From: Pseudomonadota bacterium
GTDB lineage: Bacteria; Pseudomonadota; Gammaproteobacteria; Steroidobacterales; Steroidobacteraceae
Direction: 5' to 3'
Length of the DNA: 37,910 nt
Assembly (NCBI GenBank): GCA_021780395.1
Contig: JAJXYU010000041.1
Span: 1-37,910, forward strand
Shown: positions 7,664 to 15,770 of the stretch, piece by piece
How the letters are laid out: every line of letters starts with the position of its first letter
Position numbering within the stretch: position 1 is the first letter of the stretch
Program-made: the position numbers and the translations under genes
Notes under the pieces: generated by a model
What the model was told of the DNA's origin: nothing
What the model saw: only the letters and a program-made list of their open reading frames with translations
The model's database searches: none

Positions 7664-8146
7664 TCAGGTCTTGTCCTGCGAGTGCGCCTCGAGGAACCAG
7701 AGGTGCTTGTCGAGGTCTCGCGAGATGCCCGTGAACAGATCCGCGGTGTCCGCATCGCCGAGCTCGTCGGTCGCGTCGATCGCGGCGCGTACCGACTTGC
7801 CGAACGCGGCCAGCTGGGTCGACAAGTAGTACAGATGGTCCTTGCCGGACGTGATGCTGAGCGGGTAGTTCTTGAGCCGGCTGCGCTTCGCAGCGACCGC
7901 GACGGTGCCCTCGGCCGTACCGCCGAGCGCGGTGACCCGCTCGGCGATCTCGTCGATTTGACCGAGCACCATGTCCGAGATCTTGTCGAACAGTTCGTGC
8001 AGCGCGATGAAGTTAGGACCCTTCACGTTCCAGTGCGCCTGCTTGACCTGGCTCTGCAGGTCGATCGCATCGGCGAGTCTGTCGTTCAGGATCGCGATCA
8101 CGTTGCGGCGGGTCTTTTCGGGTAGATCGATCTTCGTCTTGTACAT
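7664..8146 (-). CDS. dps: Dps family DNA-binding / ferritin-like protein
   Basis: The 160-residue protein has the four-helix Dps fold. The ferroxidase ligands are visible: His in QAHWNVKG, His and Asp in ALHELFD, and Asp/Glu in QIDEIAERV. The tail KHLWFLEAHSQ is also typical. Dps oxidises ferrous iron with hydrogen peroxide, stores it in a dodecamer and often coats DNA under stress. The start is the ATG at 8146 (MYKTKIDLPEK), preceded by GAGGAC. In the upstream stretch TTGGTG, 18 bases and CACAAT make a possible promoter on the minus strand, and GTGCATTGTGCAC (8181-8193) is a short palindrome that overlaps it. It converges with the oxidase gene. Confidence 0.93.
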   Translation of the reverse strand: MYKTKIDLPEKTRRNVIAILNDRLADAIDLQSQVKQAHWNVKGPNFIALHELFDKISDMVLGQIDEIAERVTALGGTAEGTVAVAAKRSRLKNYPLSITSGKDHLYYLSTQLAAFGKSVRAAIDATDELGDADTADLFTGISRDLDKHLWFLEAHSQDKT

Positions 8147-8202
8147 GCCGACGTCCTCGACGCGTTGAAGAGAGGGCCTCGTGCATTGTGCACGATCGCG
8201 CC

Positions 8203-8221
8203 CGCGCGCACCAAGCGCGCG
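8203..8221 (-). terminator. Possible terminator after the GntR/ABC operon
   Basis: CGCGCGC, loop ACCAA and GCGCGCG make a seven-bp GC-only stem, starting 10 bases after the permease stop on the minus strand. No T-run follows, as in many GC-rich genomes. In sequence this rich in GC such stems arise easily, so confidence is low. Confidence 0.3.
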
Positions 8222-8231
8222 GATCGCGCGC

Positions 8232-9113
8232 TCACGGATCGACGTTGCGCGCGCGCAGGCGGATCGCCGCACCGACCAGCACGACGCCGGCGCCGACCCC
8301 GATCCAGGTCGCGGGGGCTGCGAGGAAGCGAGCCGGCGCGAGCAGTTCCCAGACGCTCGCCGGCACGGCCGTCCGCGACGCGCCGGGGAAGCCGAGTGCG
8401 CCGAGGAGCGATCCCGAGAGGTCGTGAAACGCGGTTGCCGGATAGCCGTCGACCAGACGATTCACGAGGATCCGCCCGACCCAGTTCGTTCCGAGGAACA
8501 CCCGCTCGGCCCAGACCGCGGCGACCGGAGGCAGGAGCGACCAGAGCACGGTCGCGCGGCGCACCGAGGCGGAGACGAGCAGCAGCCAGCCCGCGACCGG
8601 CAGGAGCCAGATCGCGAGGGTCAGGATCAGGTAACACCACAGGGCCTGCAACTGCAGCCATTGCTCGGGATGCCACAACGCGGTTCCGATCCACGCGCGC
8701 GCGCGCAACGACACGATGAACGCGATCGCAAGCGTGGTCACGTCCGCGGCCGCGAAATAGACGAGCGGGATCGCGATCAGGCCGGTCGCGAGCTTCGCGA
8801 GCACCGTCTGCGCGTCGCCGATCGGAAGGGACTTCCAGAACAGGATGCTGCGGTCGCGGCGGTCGGCGTTCAGGCAATCGAGGAGGTACCAGGACGAATA
8901 GGCCAGCATCGCGAACAGGAACACGATCCCGAAGCCGAACAGCAGGGCGCCGCCGAGCGCGCTCGGGCCGGGCCGGACGCCCGCGATGTCCACGTCGACG
9001 TGGCCGAACGAGGCCGCGAGCACGAGCAGCACGCCGGTCACCGCCGGCAGGATCCACGCCGCGCGGTATTCCCAGAGTTCGCGGCGAATCAGCCACAGGA
9101 AACGGGTCATCAC
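8232..9113 (-). CDS. ABC-2 type transporter permease
   Basis: The protein has 293 residues and about six or seven hydrophobic segments (near 20-36, 55-78, 105-140, 160-185, 190-205 and 255-280). The first cytoplasmic part WLIRRELWEYR and the segment NADRRDRSILFWKSLPIGDAQTV are characteristic of permeases paired with YtrA/GntR-type regulators. It forms the membrane part of an exporter with the ATPase encoded just upstream. The two genes share an ATGA overlap. The substrate is unknown; related systems are often linked to antibiotic or cell-wall stress or to membrane protein homeostasis. Confidence 0.85.
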   Translation of the reverse strand: MMTRFLWLIRRELWEYRAAWILPAVTGVLLVLAASFGHVDVDIAGVRPGPSALGGALLFGFGIVFLFAMLAYSSWYLLDCLNADRRDRSILFWKSLPIGDAQTVLAKLATGLIAIPLVYFAAADVTTLAIAFIVSLRARAWIGTALWHPEQWLQLQALWCYLILTLAIWLLPVAGWLLLVSASVRRATVLWSLLPPVAAVWAERVFLGTNWVGRILVNRLVDGYPATAFHDLSGSLLGALGFPGASRTAVPASVWELLAPARFLAAPATWIGVGAGVVLVGAAIRLRARNVDP

Positions 9114-9964
9114 GCGCCACCGGACAATTTGGCGACGAACAGGTCGGCGACGTCCGGCACCTGCAGATCGCCGAGCGCGGCGAGCGCGGCGCGGTCCGCG
9201 TCCTCATAGTAGAGCACGGTCCTGCCGGGCGTGCGGCGCTCGTAGAACGGGCCGAGCGCGCGCGCCTCGGCGAGCCGCGCCGGGTCGACGCTGAGGGCCG
9301 CGTAGCGCCTCGCCAGAGACTCGATCGGTCCGTCGAGGACGATCCGGCCGCGATTGACGAACAGCACGTCGGTCAGCAGCTTCTCGACCTCCTCGACCTG
9401 GTGGGTCGTCACCAGGATCGTGCGGGATTCGTCCATGAAATCCTCGACGAGCGCGTCGTAGAACGCTCGCCGCGCGAGCAGGTCGAGGCCGATCGTCGGC
9501 TCGTCGAGCACCAGGAGTCTGGCGTCGATACCCATCGCGAGCGCGAGATGAACCTGGGTCCGCAGGCCCTTCGACAGTTCGCGCACCCGGCGATCGAGCG
9601 GTATCTGGGTCTTCGCGAGCATCGCGCGACAGCGCTCGCGGCGAAAGTGCGGGTGGATCGCGGCGACGAAGTCCACCGCACGATCGATCCGTAGCCACCC
9701 GGGCAGCACCGCGACATCCGGAATGAACGCGGCCTCGCGCATCAGCGCAGCCCGCTCCCGCCACGGGTCGCGCCCGAGCACCCGCAGATTGCCCTCGTAT
9801 CGGGTGAGGCCGAGCACCGCGCGCAGGATCGAGGTCTTGCCGGCGCCATTCGGACCGATCAGGCCGACGATGCGGCCGGGCTCGATCGAGAAGCACGCGC
9901 GGTCGACCGCGAGCACCGAGCCGTATCGCTTCGTGAGGTCGCGCGCGTCGATGACCGGCGGCAT
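9110..9964 (-). CDS. ABC transporter ATP-binding protein
   Basis: The protein has 284 residues. Walker A is GPNGAGKT at 37-44 and Walker B is LLVLDEPTIGLD at about 153-164. The signature is LSKGL rather than LSGGQ, a variant common in ABC-2 exporters. The switch histidine is in VTTHQVEEVE. After about 215 there is a C-terminal extension of roughly 70 residues, typical of exporter ATPases. The start at 9964 gives MPPVIDARDLTKRYG, 16 bases after the regulator stop. It should drive the permease whose gene overlaps its end. Confidence 0.9.
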   Translation of the reverse strand: MPPVIDARDLTKRYGSVLAVDRACFSIEPGRIVGLIGPNGAGKTSILRAVLGLTRYEGNLRVLGRDPWRERAALMREAAFIPDVAVLPGWLRIDRAVDFVAAIHPHFRRERCRAMLAKTQIPLDRRVRELSKGLRTQVHLALAMGIDARLLVLDEPTIGLDLLARRAFYDALVEDFMDESRTILVTTHQVEEVEKLLTDVLFVNRGRIVLDGPIESLARRYAALSVDPARLAEARALGPFYERRTPGRTVLYYEDADRAALAALGDLQVPDVADLFVAKLSGGA

Positions 9965-9980
9965 CGGGAGTCTCAGCGGC

Positions 9981-10343
9981 TCAGGCGCGATCGGCGTCGC
10001 GATCGAGGAGCTCTTCGATCGACAGCCCGAGACGGCGGATCGACGCGGCGATCCGCGGCCAATCCTCGCTGAGAAAGCGTTCGCGTTCGCCGGCGAGCAA
10101 CGCCGCCCGCGCACCGGCGCCGACGTAGAAGCCGAGGCCGCGCCGCTTTTCGACGAGACCGTCGTCCACCAGACGCTGATAGGCCTTCATCACGGTCAGC
10201 GGATTCAGCCGGCAGTCGGCCGCGACGCGACGCACCGACGGCAAGGGATCCCCGTCGCGCAGCGACTGATCGAGGATCCGCGCGATCATCCGGTCCTGCA
10301 GTTGCCGGTAAATCGGCTGACGGTCGTTCCACTCGTCGCTCAT
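9981..10343 (-). CDS. GntR family transcriptional regulator, YtrA type
   Basis: The 120-residue protein holds a winged-helix GntR domain at about 10-78, including PIYRQLQDRMIARIL, LPSVRRVAADCRLNPLTVMKAYQRLVDDGLVEKRRGLGFYV. A short helical tail of about 40 residues follows, as in the YtrA subfamily, instead of a large effector domain. It is the first gene of the minus-strand operon with the ATPase and permease. An inverted repeat lies over its promoter, so it probably represses its own operon until an inducer appears. The inducer is unknown. Confidence 0.92.
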   Translation of the reverse strand: MSDEWNDRQPIYRQLQDRMIARILDQSLRDGDPLPSVRRVAADCRLNPLTVMKAYQRLVDDGLVEKRRGLGFYVGAGARAALLAGERERFLSEDWPRIAASIRRLGLSIEELLDRDADRA

Positions 10344-10377
10344 TTCACAATTATACCGAACTATTCAGGTATAACAC
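10344..10377 (-). promoter_or_regulatory. Promoter and operator of the GntR operon
   Basis: A perfect -10 box, TATAAT, lies on the minus strand at 10355-10350 and ends six bases before the ATG at 10343. Sixteen bases upstream is GTGTTA (10377-10372), a weak -35. A perfect inverted repeat, TTATACC (10351-10357) and GGTATAA (10368-10374) with ten bases between, overlaps the -10 and the spacer. That is the expected place for a repressor site of the regulator encoded directly downstream. Transcription would begin at about the start codon, giving a leaderless message. Confidence 0.65.
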
Positions 10378-10489
10378 TAACGCGGGATTCGGCAGCGATC
10401 GCCCCCCCCAGCCGCTCCGGGATAACCCGCCGGACCCGGTCGCGACGTTTATCGCAACGGCGAAACCCGCCCACGTATGCTTGGCGTCC

Positions 10490-11116
10490 ATGGAGCGGGT
10501 CGACCACGACGCGGAACTGATGCTTCGCTATGCAGGCGGCGACGTTAGCGCGTTCGAGAGGCTCTATGCACGGCACAAGGGTCCGTTGTATCGCTACCTG
10601 CTGCGGCAGGTCGGTGATCCGGCGGTCGCGAGCGACCTGTTCCAGGAGGTGTGGTCGCGGATCATCGCCGCCCGCAACCGCTACGAGATCCGGGCGAAGT
10701 TCGCGACGTTCCTGTACCAGGTCGCGCATCACTGCACGATCGACCACTACCGACGGCGCCGCAGCCTGCCGGGCGAGGAGCCCTTCGACGACGGCGCCTT
10801 TCTCGGAATCGAGCCGGAATCGCCCGAGCACGACCGACCCGACCGCATCGCGGAGCGCCGCGAGCAGCAGTCGGCGCTGCTCGCCGCGATCGCGGCCTTG
10901 CCCGCGGAGCAACGCGAGGCATTCCTGCTGCGCGAGGAGGCAGGACTCGACGTCGAGGAGATCGCGCGCGTGACCGGCGTCGGCAGCGAGACCGCGAAGA
11001 GCCGCGTTCGCTACGCGATCCGCAAGCTCCGGCTGGCGCTCGCCGAGCGCGCGGCCGAGCCGACCACCGCGCTCGAGGAACCCGTCCCGTCGCGCGCACG
11101 GGCGCGCGCGACCTGA
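10490..11116 (+). CDS. RNA polymerase sigma factor, ECF type
   Basis: The 208-residue protein has sigma region 2 at about 20-92 (AFERLYARHKGPLYRYLLRQ, then DLFQEVW and FATFLYQVAHHCTIDHYRR) and region 4 at about 122-182 (ALPAEQREAFLLREEAGLDVEEIARVTG, then TAKSRVRYAIRKLR). There is no region 1 or 3, so it is an extracytoplasmic-function sigma. I choose the ATG at 10490 over the TTG at 10481, as it gives the usual N-terminus. The next gene, 18 bases on, encodes a single-span protein that is probably its partner. Which promoters it serves is not visible here. Confidence 0.92.
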   Translation: MERVDHDAELMLRYAGGDVSAFERLYARHKGPLYRYLLRQVGDPAVASDLFQEVWSRIIAARNRYEIRAKFATFLYQVAHHCTIDHYRRRRSLPGEEPFDDGAFLGIEPESPEHDRPDRIAERREQQSALLAAIAALPAEQREAFLLREEAGLDVEEIARVTGVGSETAKSRVRYAIRKLRLALAERAAEPTTALEEPVPSRARARAT

Positions 11117-11134
11117 ACCGATGAGGACACGACG

Positions 11135-11617
11135 ATGATCGATCCGGACCGTGGAGAACTGGAGCGGTACCTGTGCGGCGACGACGAATTGAGCGCCGCG
11201 TACCGACGCCTGCCGCAGCCGACACCCCCGCGCATCCTCGATCGGCGCGTGCTCGACCGCGCGCGCGGTGCGACCCGTCGGCGTCCGTGGCGCGAAGGCC
11301 TCGCCTACGCCGCGGGGGTGCTGCTCGCGCTCGCGGTCCTGTTCGCGTTCGAGATCCAGCCGCGCGGGCCGCGCGTGGCCGACGACGCGCCGCACTTCGT
11401 GCGCACCGCGATGCGCACCGATCGCGCCACCGCGTGGCCGATGCCGGGACCGATCGTGGATCGCGCGATCGGGTCGGCGCGCTGCGCGCCGCCGGACACG
11501 CGGCCGCCGGCGATTGCCGGCGAATCCGCGGGGCCGGCACCAGGAACCCCGTCGCGAGTCGCCGAAGCGCGCCCGAAACTGCGCGAACCGTGCTCCCCGC
11601 GGGGGCGTTTACGCTAA
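11135..11617 (+). CDS. Probable membrane anti-sigma partner (unrecognised family)
   Basis: The 160-residue protein follows the sigma gene closely and is preceded by GAGGAC. Its N-terminal 50 residues are cytoplasmic, with a short ELERYLCGDDELSAAYRRLP segment like the start of many proteins encoded beside sigma genes. One membrane helix spans about 54-71 (GLAYAAGVLLALAVLFAF). The C-terminal 85 residues would be periplasmic and are rich in Pro, Arg and Ala. The zinc motif HxxxCxxC of ZAS anti-sigmas is absent. An anti-sigma role is inferred from position and topology only. The C-terminal composition is weakly constrained, so the exact end could have drifted. Confidence 0.65.
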   Translation: MIDPDRGELERYLCGDDELSAAYRRLPQPTPPRILDRRVLDRARGATRRRPWREGLAYAAGVLLALAVLFAFEIQPRGPRVADDAPHFVRTAMRTDRATAWPMPGPIVDRAIGSARCAPPDTRPPAIAGESAGPAPGTPSRVAEARPKLREPCSPRGRLR

Positions 11618-11647
11618 CATCGGCTTTTTTTCGACCGGAGCCTTCGG

Positions 11648-12625
11648 ATGAAATCACCCATCACCGTCACGATCACCGGCGCCGCCGGCAACATCGGCTA
11701 CGCGCTCGCGTTTCGCGTCGCCTCGGGGCAGATGCTCGGACCGGATCAACCGATTCGTCTGAACCTCCTCGAGATCCCCGCCACCCTCGGCGCGGCGCGC
11801 GGCGTCGTGATGGAACTGAGTGATTGTGCGTTTCCGACGTTGCAGTCGGTCACGGCGACCGATGACACCGAAACCGCGTTCCGCGACTGCGGTGTCGCGC
11901 TGCTCGTCGGCGCACGTCCGCGCGGACCCGGGATGGAGCGCAAGGATCTCCTGCTCGCGAACGCGCAGATCTTCTCGGCCCAGGGCAGGGCGCTCGACCG
12001 CGTCGCGAGCCGCGACGTGCGCGTGCTCGTCGTCGGCAATCCGGCGAACACGAATGCGCTGATCGCGCAGCGCAACGCGCCCTCCTTGCCACCGCGCAAC
12101 TTCACCGCGATGACCCGACTCGATCACAACCGCGGCGTCGCGCTGCTCGCGGAGAAGACCGGCCGGTCGGTCACCCAGATCAGGCAATTCGTGGTCTGGG
12201 GCAACCACTCGGCGACGCAGTACCCGGACCTGCACCACGCGACCGTCGACGGTCGACCCGCGCTCTCGACGGTGGACGCGAGCTGGTTCCGCGAAACCTT
12301 CATACCCACCGTGCAGCAGCGCGGCGCGGCGATCATCAAGGCGCGGGGCAGCTCGTCGGCGGCATCGGCGGCCTCGGCAGCGATCGATCACGTGCACACC
12401 TGGGTGCACGGCACCGCCGATGGCGACTGGGTCAGCATGTCGGTGCCGTCGGATGGCAGCTATGGAATTCCCGAGGGCGTGATCTACTCGGTTCCGGTCA
12501 CCTGTCGCGGCGGAGCGTACCGGATCGTGCAGAACCTGCCGATCGACCCGTTCAGCCGCGAAAAGATGGACGCGACGCTCCGCGAACTGCACGAGGAGCG
12601 GGACGGCGTGAAGGATCTGCTATGA
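11648..12625 (+). CDS. mdh: Malate dehydrogenase (NAD)
   Basis: The 325-residue protein interconverts malate and oxaloacetate in the citric acid cycle, in the cytoplasm. The Rossmann motif [10 protein letters not shown] is at about 11-20. The mobile loop carries the substrate arginines ([15 protein letters not shown]), [10 protein letters not shown] follows, and the catalytic pair is the Asp in TRLDHNR with the His in [11 protein letters not shown] near 188. This is the LDH-like, group 2 malate dehydrogenase, at its normal length. The start is backed by GGAG about seven bases upstream. It is followed 20 bases later by dinB, though the two have no functional link. Confidence 0.96.
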   Translation: MKSPITVTITGAAGNIGYALAFRVASGQMLGPDQPIRLNLLEIPATLGAARGVVMELSDCAFPTLQSVTATDDTETAFRDCGVALLVGARPRGPGMERKDLLLANAQIFSAQGRALDRVASRDVRVLVVGNPANTNALIAQRNAPSLPPRNFTAMTRLDHNRGVALLAEKTGRSVTQIRQFVVWGNHSATQYPDLHHATVDGRPALSTVDASWFRETFIPTVQQRGAAIIKARGSSSAASAASAAIDHVHTWVHGTADGDWVSMSVPSDGSYGIPEGVIYSVPVTCRGGAYRIVQNLPIDPFSREKMDATLRELHEERDGVKDLL

Positions 12626-12645
12626 CCGGATCCGGCGTGCCCTGA

Positions 12646-13815
12646 ATGGAGGCCCGGTCGATCCTGCACGTCGACATGGACGCCTTCTATGCGTCCGTCG
12701 AGGTGCGGGACCGGCCGGAGCTCGCGGGCTTGCCGGTGATCGTCGGCCATCCAGGCCCGCGGGGCGTGGTCGCAGCCGCGAGCTACGCGGTCCGCCGGTT
12801 CGGGGTTCGGTCGGCGATGCCCATCGCGTCGGCACTCCGTCTGTGCCCGCAGGCGATCGTCGTGCCACCGCGGATCGGACGGTACCGCGAAGTCTCGGCA
12901 CAGGCCTTCGCGATCTTCGAGTCCTTCACACCGCTGGTCGAACCCTTGTCGCTCGACGAAGCGTTTCTCGACGTGACCGCGAGCCGGCGTCTGCTGGGCG
13001 AGCCGGTCGCGATCGCGGAGCGGCTCCGGCGAAAGGTCCGCGAGGAGATCGGACTGACCGCCTCGGTCGGCGTCGCGCCGAACAAGCTCGTCGCGAAGAT
13101 CGCCTCGGATCTTCGCAAACCCGACGGACTGTGCCGGATCGGCGCCGAGGAGCTTCCGCACGCGCTCGACGATCTGCCGATCGAGCGTCTCTGGGGGATC
13201 GGAGCGAAGACCTTGCCACGCGTGCACGCCGCCGGGATACGGAGCTTCCGGGACCTGCGAAGTGCCCCCGAGGAGACGTTGCGCACGCTGTTCGGACGGC
13301 ATGCCGAGGCGATGCGCCGTCGCGCCGCGGGGTTCGACGAACGCCCGGTGGTCCGGCCGGGCGAGGAACGTTCGATCAGCGCCGAATGCACGTTCGAGTC
13401 CGATCTCGACGACCCCAGCGCGTTGCGCACGGAACTCGCCCGCCTGGTCGACCGGGTCGGCACCCGGTTGCGGCGCACCGACGCGGCCGCAGCACAGGTT
13501 GCGATCAAGGTACGAACCTCGGACTTCGCGACGAGCCACCGGCAGCGCTCGTTCGAACCGCCGGCGCGCGACACCGCGACGCTGTGGCGCCTCGCCGACG
13601 CGATGCTGTCGGAGTGGCTCGCCGAGCGCCCGCGCACGCCGATCCGTCTGCTCGGCGTTGCCGTCTCCGACCTCGAAACCGGTACCCAGGTCGACCTGTT
13701 CGAGCCGCCGGGCGCCCGGGCGTCGCGGATCGACACCACGGTCGACGAGGTCCGCCGGCGCTTCGGGGCGGCACGAATCCTGCGCGCGAACCAGATCCGG
13801 CGGCAGCCGCGCTGA
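12646..13815 (+). CDS. dinB: DNA polymerase IV (Y-family)
   Basis: The 389-residue protein performs translesion synthesis. It opens with ILHVDMDAFYASVE (metal-binding Asp at about 10) and has YAVRRFGVRSAMP in the fingers. The second catalytic acidic pair is in PLSLDEAFLDVT, near 103-104. SVGVAPNKLVAKIASDLRKPDG and a helix-hairpin-helix part (LWGIGAKTLPRVHAAGI) follow. The little-finger domain runs from about 240 to 350. It ends at a basic tail without a clear beta-clamp motif, though QVDLFE near 347 is close to one. No LexA box is evident upstream. Confidence 0.95.
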   Translation: MEARSILHVDMDAFYASVEVRDRPELAGLPVIVGHPGPRGVVAAASYAVRRFGVRSAMPIASALRLCPQAIVVPPRIGRYREVSAQAFAIFESFTPLVEPLSLDEAFLDVTASRRLLGEPVAIAERLRRKVREEIGLTASVGVAPNKLVAKIASDLRKPDGLCRIGAEELPHALDDLPIERLWGIGAKTLPRVHAAGIRSFRDLRSAPEETLRTLFGRHAEAMRRRAAGFDERPVVRPGEERSISAECTFESDLDDPSALRTELARLVDRVGTRLRRTDAAAAQVAIKVRTSDFATSHRQRSFEPPARDTATLWRLADAMLSEWLAERPRTPIRLLGVAVSDLETGTQVDLFEPPGARASRIDTTVDEVRRRFGAARILRANQIRRQPR

Positions 13816-13836
13816 GCGCCGTCGCCGCGCACAGCT

Positions 13837-13845
13837 TGCTATCAT
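13837..13845 (+). promoter_or_regulatory. Extended -10 promoter candidate for gspA
   Basis: TGCTATCAT is an extended -10 element (TGn followed by TATCAT). It ends 11 bases before the gspA ATG at 13857. No -35 match is visible, which extended -10 promoters can tolerate. The leader would be only a few bases long. Confidence 0.4.
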
Positions 13846-13856
13846 CGGCAACCGGC

Positions 13857-14855
13857 ATGTACACGAGTTACTTCGGCCTCGGCGAAAAGCCGTTCTCGAT
13901 CACGCCGGATCCCCGCTATCTCTATATGAGCGGGCGGCATGCCGAGGCGCTCGCGCACCTGCTCTACGGGATCAACGAATCCGGCGGCTTCGTACAATTG
14001 ACCGGCGAGGTCGGCACCGGCAAGACGACGGTCGTACGCACGCTCCTGTCGCGGATGCCGGCCCACGCGGACGTCGCGCTGATCCTGAACCCGCGCGTCA
14101 CGCCGGCCGAGTTCCTGCAGAGCATCTGTGAAGAGCTCGGCGTGCCGATCGGCGACGCGGAACGGCGCAGCCTCAAGCTCCTGGTCGACGCGCTGAACCG
14201 ACGTCTGCTGTCGGCACACGCCGCCGGCCGACGGGTGGTCTTGATCGTCGACGAAGCGCAGAACCTCTCGCCCGCGGTGCTCGAGCACGTGCGTTTGCTC
14301 ACCAACCTCGAGACCCCGACGCAAAAGCTCCTGCAGATCCTGCTGATCGGGCAGCCGGAACTGCGCGCCCTGCTCGATCTGCCCGAGTTGCGGCAGCTCG
14401 CGCAGCGGGTCACGGGCCGCTATCACCTCGAGCCCCTGAACCGCGAGGAAACGCGCCATTACGTGCGTCACCGGATGCGGGTCGCGGGCGCGACCACCGA
14501 CCCCTTCACGGCCGGCGCGCTGCGCGAGGTGCACCGCATCTCCGGGGGCATTCCGCGGGTGATCAACGTGTGCTGCGACCGGGCGCTGCTCGGCGCCTAC
14601 TCGTCCGAGACGCGCAAGCTGACCGCGCGACTGGTGCGGCGCGCGGCCGGCGAGGTCTACGGACGGCGATTCGCGCCGGCGTGGCTCGGCTGGATCGCGG
14701 CCGCGGTCGTTGCGCTCGGCGCGGTCACCGCGCTCGTCGGCGGCTGGCGAGCATGGCACGACGGCCTGCCGGCTCCGTCGGGGACCCCGGATGACGCCGC
14801 CCGCGCCGTCGGACCGATCGCCCGCGGACCCGCAACCGCGCGCACCACGGACTGA
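13857..14855 (+). CDS. gspA: GspA/ExeA-type AAA+ ATPase of general secretion
   Basis: The 332-residue protein begins MYTSYFGLGEKPFSITPDPRY, the hallmark of ExeA-type ATPases. Walker A is GEVGTGKT at 50-57 and Walker B is VVLIVDEAQNLS at about 125-136. A sensor or arginine part follows in SGGIPRVINVCCDRALL. One membrane helix lies at about 278-300 and a short Pro/Ala-rich tail ends the protein. In Aeromonas, ExeA with ExeB helps the type II secretin cross the peptidoglycan. This copy lacks the C-terminal peptidoglycan-binding domain of full-length ExeA. gspB follows 11 bases later, but no other secretion gene is in the window. Confidence 0.88.
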   Translation: MYTSYFGLGEKPFSITPDPRYLYMSGRHAEALAHLLYGINESGGFVQLTGEVGTGKTTVVRTLLSRMPAHADVALILNPRVTPAEFLQSICEELGVPIGDAERRSLKLLVDALNRRLLSAHAAGRRVVLIVDEAQNLSPAVLEHVRLLTNLETPTQKLLQILLIGQPELRALLDLPELRQLAQRVTGRYHLEPLNREETRHYVRHRMRVAGATTDPFTAGALREVHRISGGIPRVINVCCDRALLGAYSSETRKLTARLVRRAAGEVYGRRFAPAWLGWIAAAVVALGAVTALVGGWRAWHDGLPAPSGTPDDAARAVGPIARGPATARTTD

Positions 14856-14866
14856 GGAGACGCCGG

Positions 14867-15625
14867 ATGTCGTTCATCCTCGACGCACTGAAGAAATCGG
14901 AAGCCGAACGGCAGCGCCAGGCAAGCCCCGGATTGATCGAGCCCGCGATCGTGCGCCCGCGCGCAGGGCCGAGTCCCTTCATGATCGGACTGCTCGTGTT
15001 GCTCGGCGCCAATTCGCTGGTGCTCGGGTTCGTGCTGCTGCGGCGTCCCGCCACGAGTGCGCGGCTCCCCGCACGCGCCGCAGCGACCGCGACGGCACGC
15101 CCCGAGGCGGCGTCGAGGCAGGGCCCGACGCGTTCGACGCCGGCGGCGGCGGTCTCGAGCGCAATTCCCGCCGTGCCCGACTCGGCCTCGTCCGGGATGA
15201 GCGCCGCGTCCCCGCCCGCCGCCGCGTCCCCGCCCGCCGCCGCGTCGCCGCCCGCCGCCGCGGCGGGTTTTGCGCCCGAAGTCCCGGTGACCTCGCCTGA
15301 GAATCCGATCGTGGCCGAGGCGCGCGCAAGGCTGGGTGCGGCGGATGCCGCGCCCGCGGCGCCGGCGACCGCCGCGGATCGCGCGGACCTCGAGCCCCTG
15401 CCGACGCTCGCGCAGATGGGGTTCGCGGGCGCCGACGCGTTGCCGCCCCTGCACCTGGACGTGCACGTGTATTCGCCGGATCCGGCGCAGCGATTCGTGT
15501 TCATCAACGGACACCGGTACGTCGAGGGCTCGAGGCTCGCGGAGGGACCCCGGGTCGTACGGATCCGACCCGACGGCGTCGAGCTCGCCTATCGCGGGCA
15601 TCGCTTCCTGCTGCCGCGTCAGTAG
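14867..15625 (+). CDS. gspB: General secretion pathway protein B
   Basis: The 252-residue protein starts MSFILDALKKSEAERQR, diagnostic for GspB/ExeB. One membrane helix covers about 38-59. A long, low-complexity Ala/Pro linker follows (about 60-165) with three tandem copies of a six-residue unit. The conserved C-terminal GspB domain is at about 185-252 (LDVHVYSPDPAQRFVFINGHRY, ending VELAYRGHRFLLP). The linker would span the periplasm. It works with the GspA ATPase, whose gene lies immediately upstream, in secretin assembly. Confidence 0.9.
   Translation: MSFILDALKKSEAERQRQASPGLIEPAIVRPRAGPSPFMIGLLVLLGANSLVLGFVLLRRPATSARLPARAAATATARPEAASRQGPTRSTPAAAVSSAIPAVPDSASSGMSAASPPAAASPPAAASPPAAAAGFAPEVPVTSPENPIVAEARARLGAADAAPAAPATAADRADLEPLPTLAQMGFAGADALPPLHLDVHVYSPDPAQRFVFINGHRYVEGSRLAEGPRVVRIRPDGVELAYRGHRFLLPRQ
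15203..15256 (+). repeat. Three tandem 18-base repeats inside gspB
   Basis: The unit GCCGCGTCCCCGCCCGCC occurs three times head to tail; the third copy has one C-to-G change. It encodes AASPPA repeats in the periplasmic linker. Such in-frame repeats can change copy number by slippage without breaking the frame. Confidence 0.85.
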
Positions 15626-15631
15626 GCGGGG

Positions 15632-15665
15632 CCCGGTCGCCGGGGGCCTGCGCCGGGCGACCGGG
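15632..15665 (+). terminator. Hairpin after gspB
   Basis: CCCGGTCGCC (15632-15641) and GGCGACCGGG (15656-15665) form a perfect ten-bp stem with a 14-base loop, six bases after the gspB stop. No T-run follows. Confidence 0.5.
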
Positions 15666-15770
15666 GGACGCGGCGACCGCGGCGGGGACCGCGATCGCGG
15701 TGGCTTGCGCGAGAGCCCCTCGCTACCATGTAGCCTGCGGACCGTGGGGGTTCGCGAGGGTCGAAGTTCC

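Noticed and set aside
8181..8193. GTGCATTGTGCAC palindrome as a regulator site for dps
   Set aside because: It overlaps a possible dps promoter, but it is short, no known consensus fits, and no second copy was noticed, so it is only mentioned in the dps entry.
10462..10485. GAAACC as an ECF-type -35 for autoregulation of the sigma gene
   Set aside because: The matching -10 would fall at the start codon and place the transcript start inside the gene; the match is short and likely chance.
15203..15256. Possible CRISPR-like repeat
   Set aside because: The 18-base units abut without spacers and encode an in-frame protein linker.
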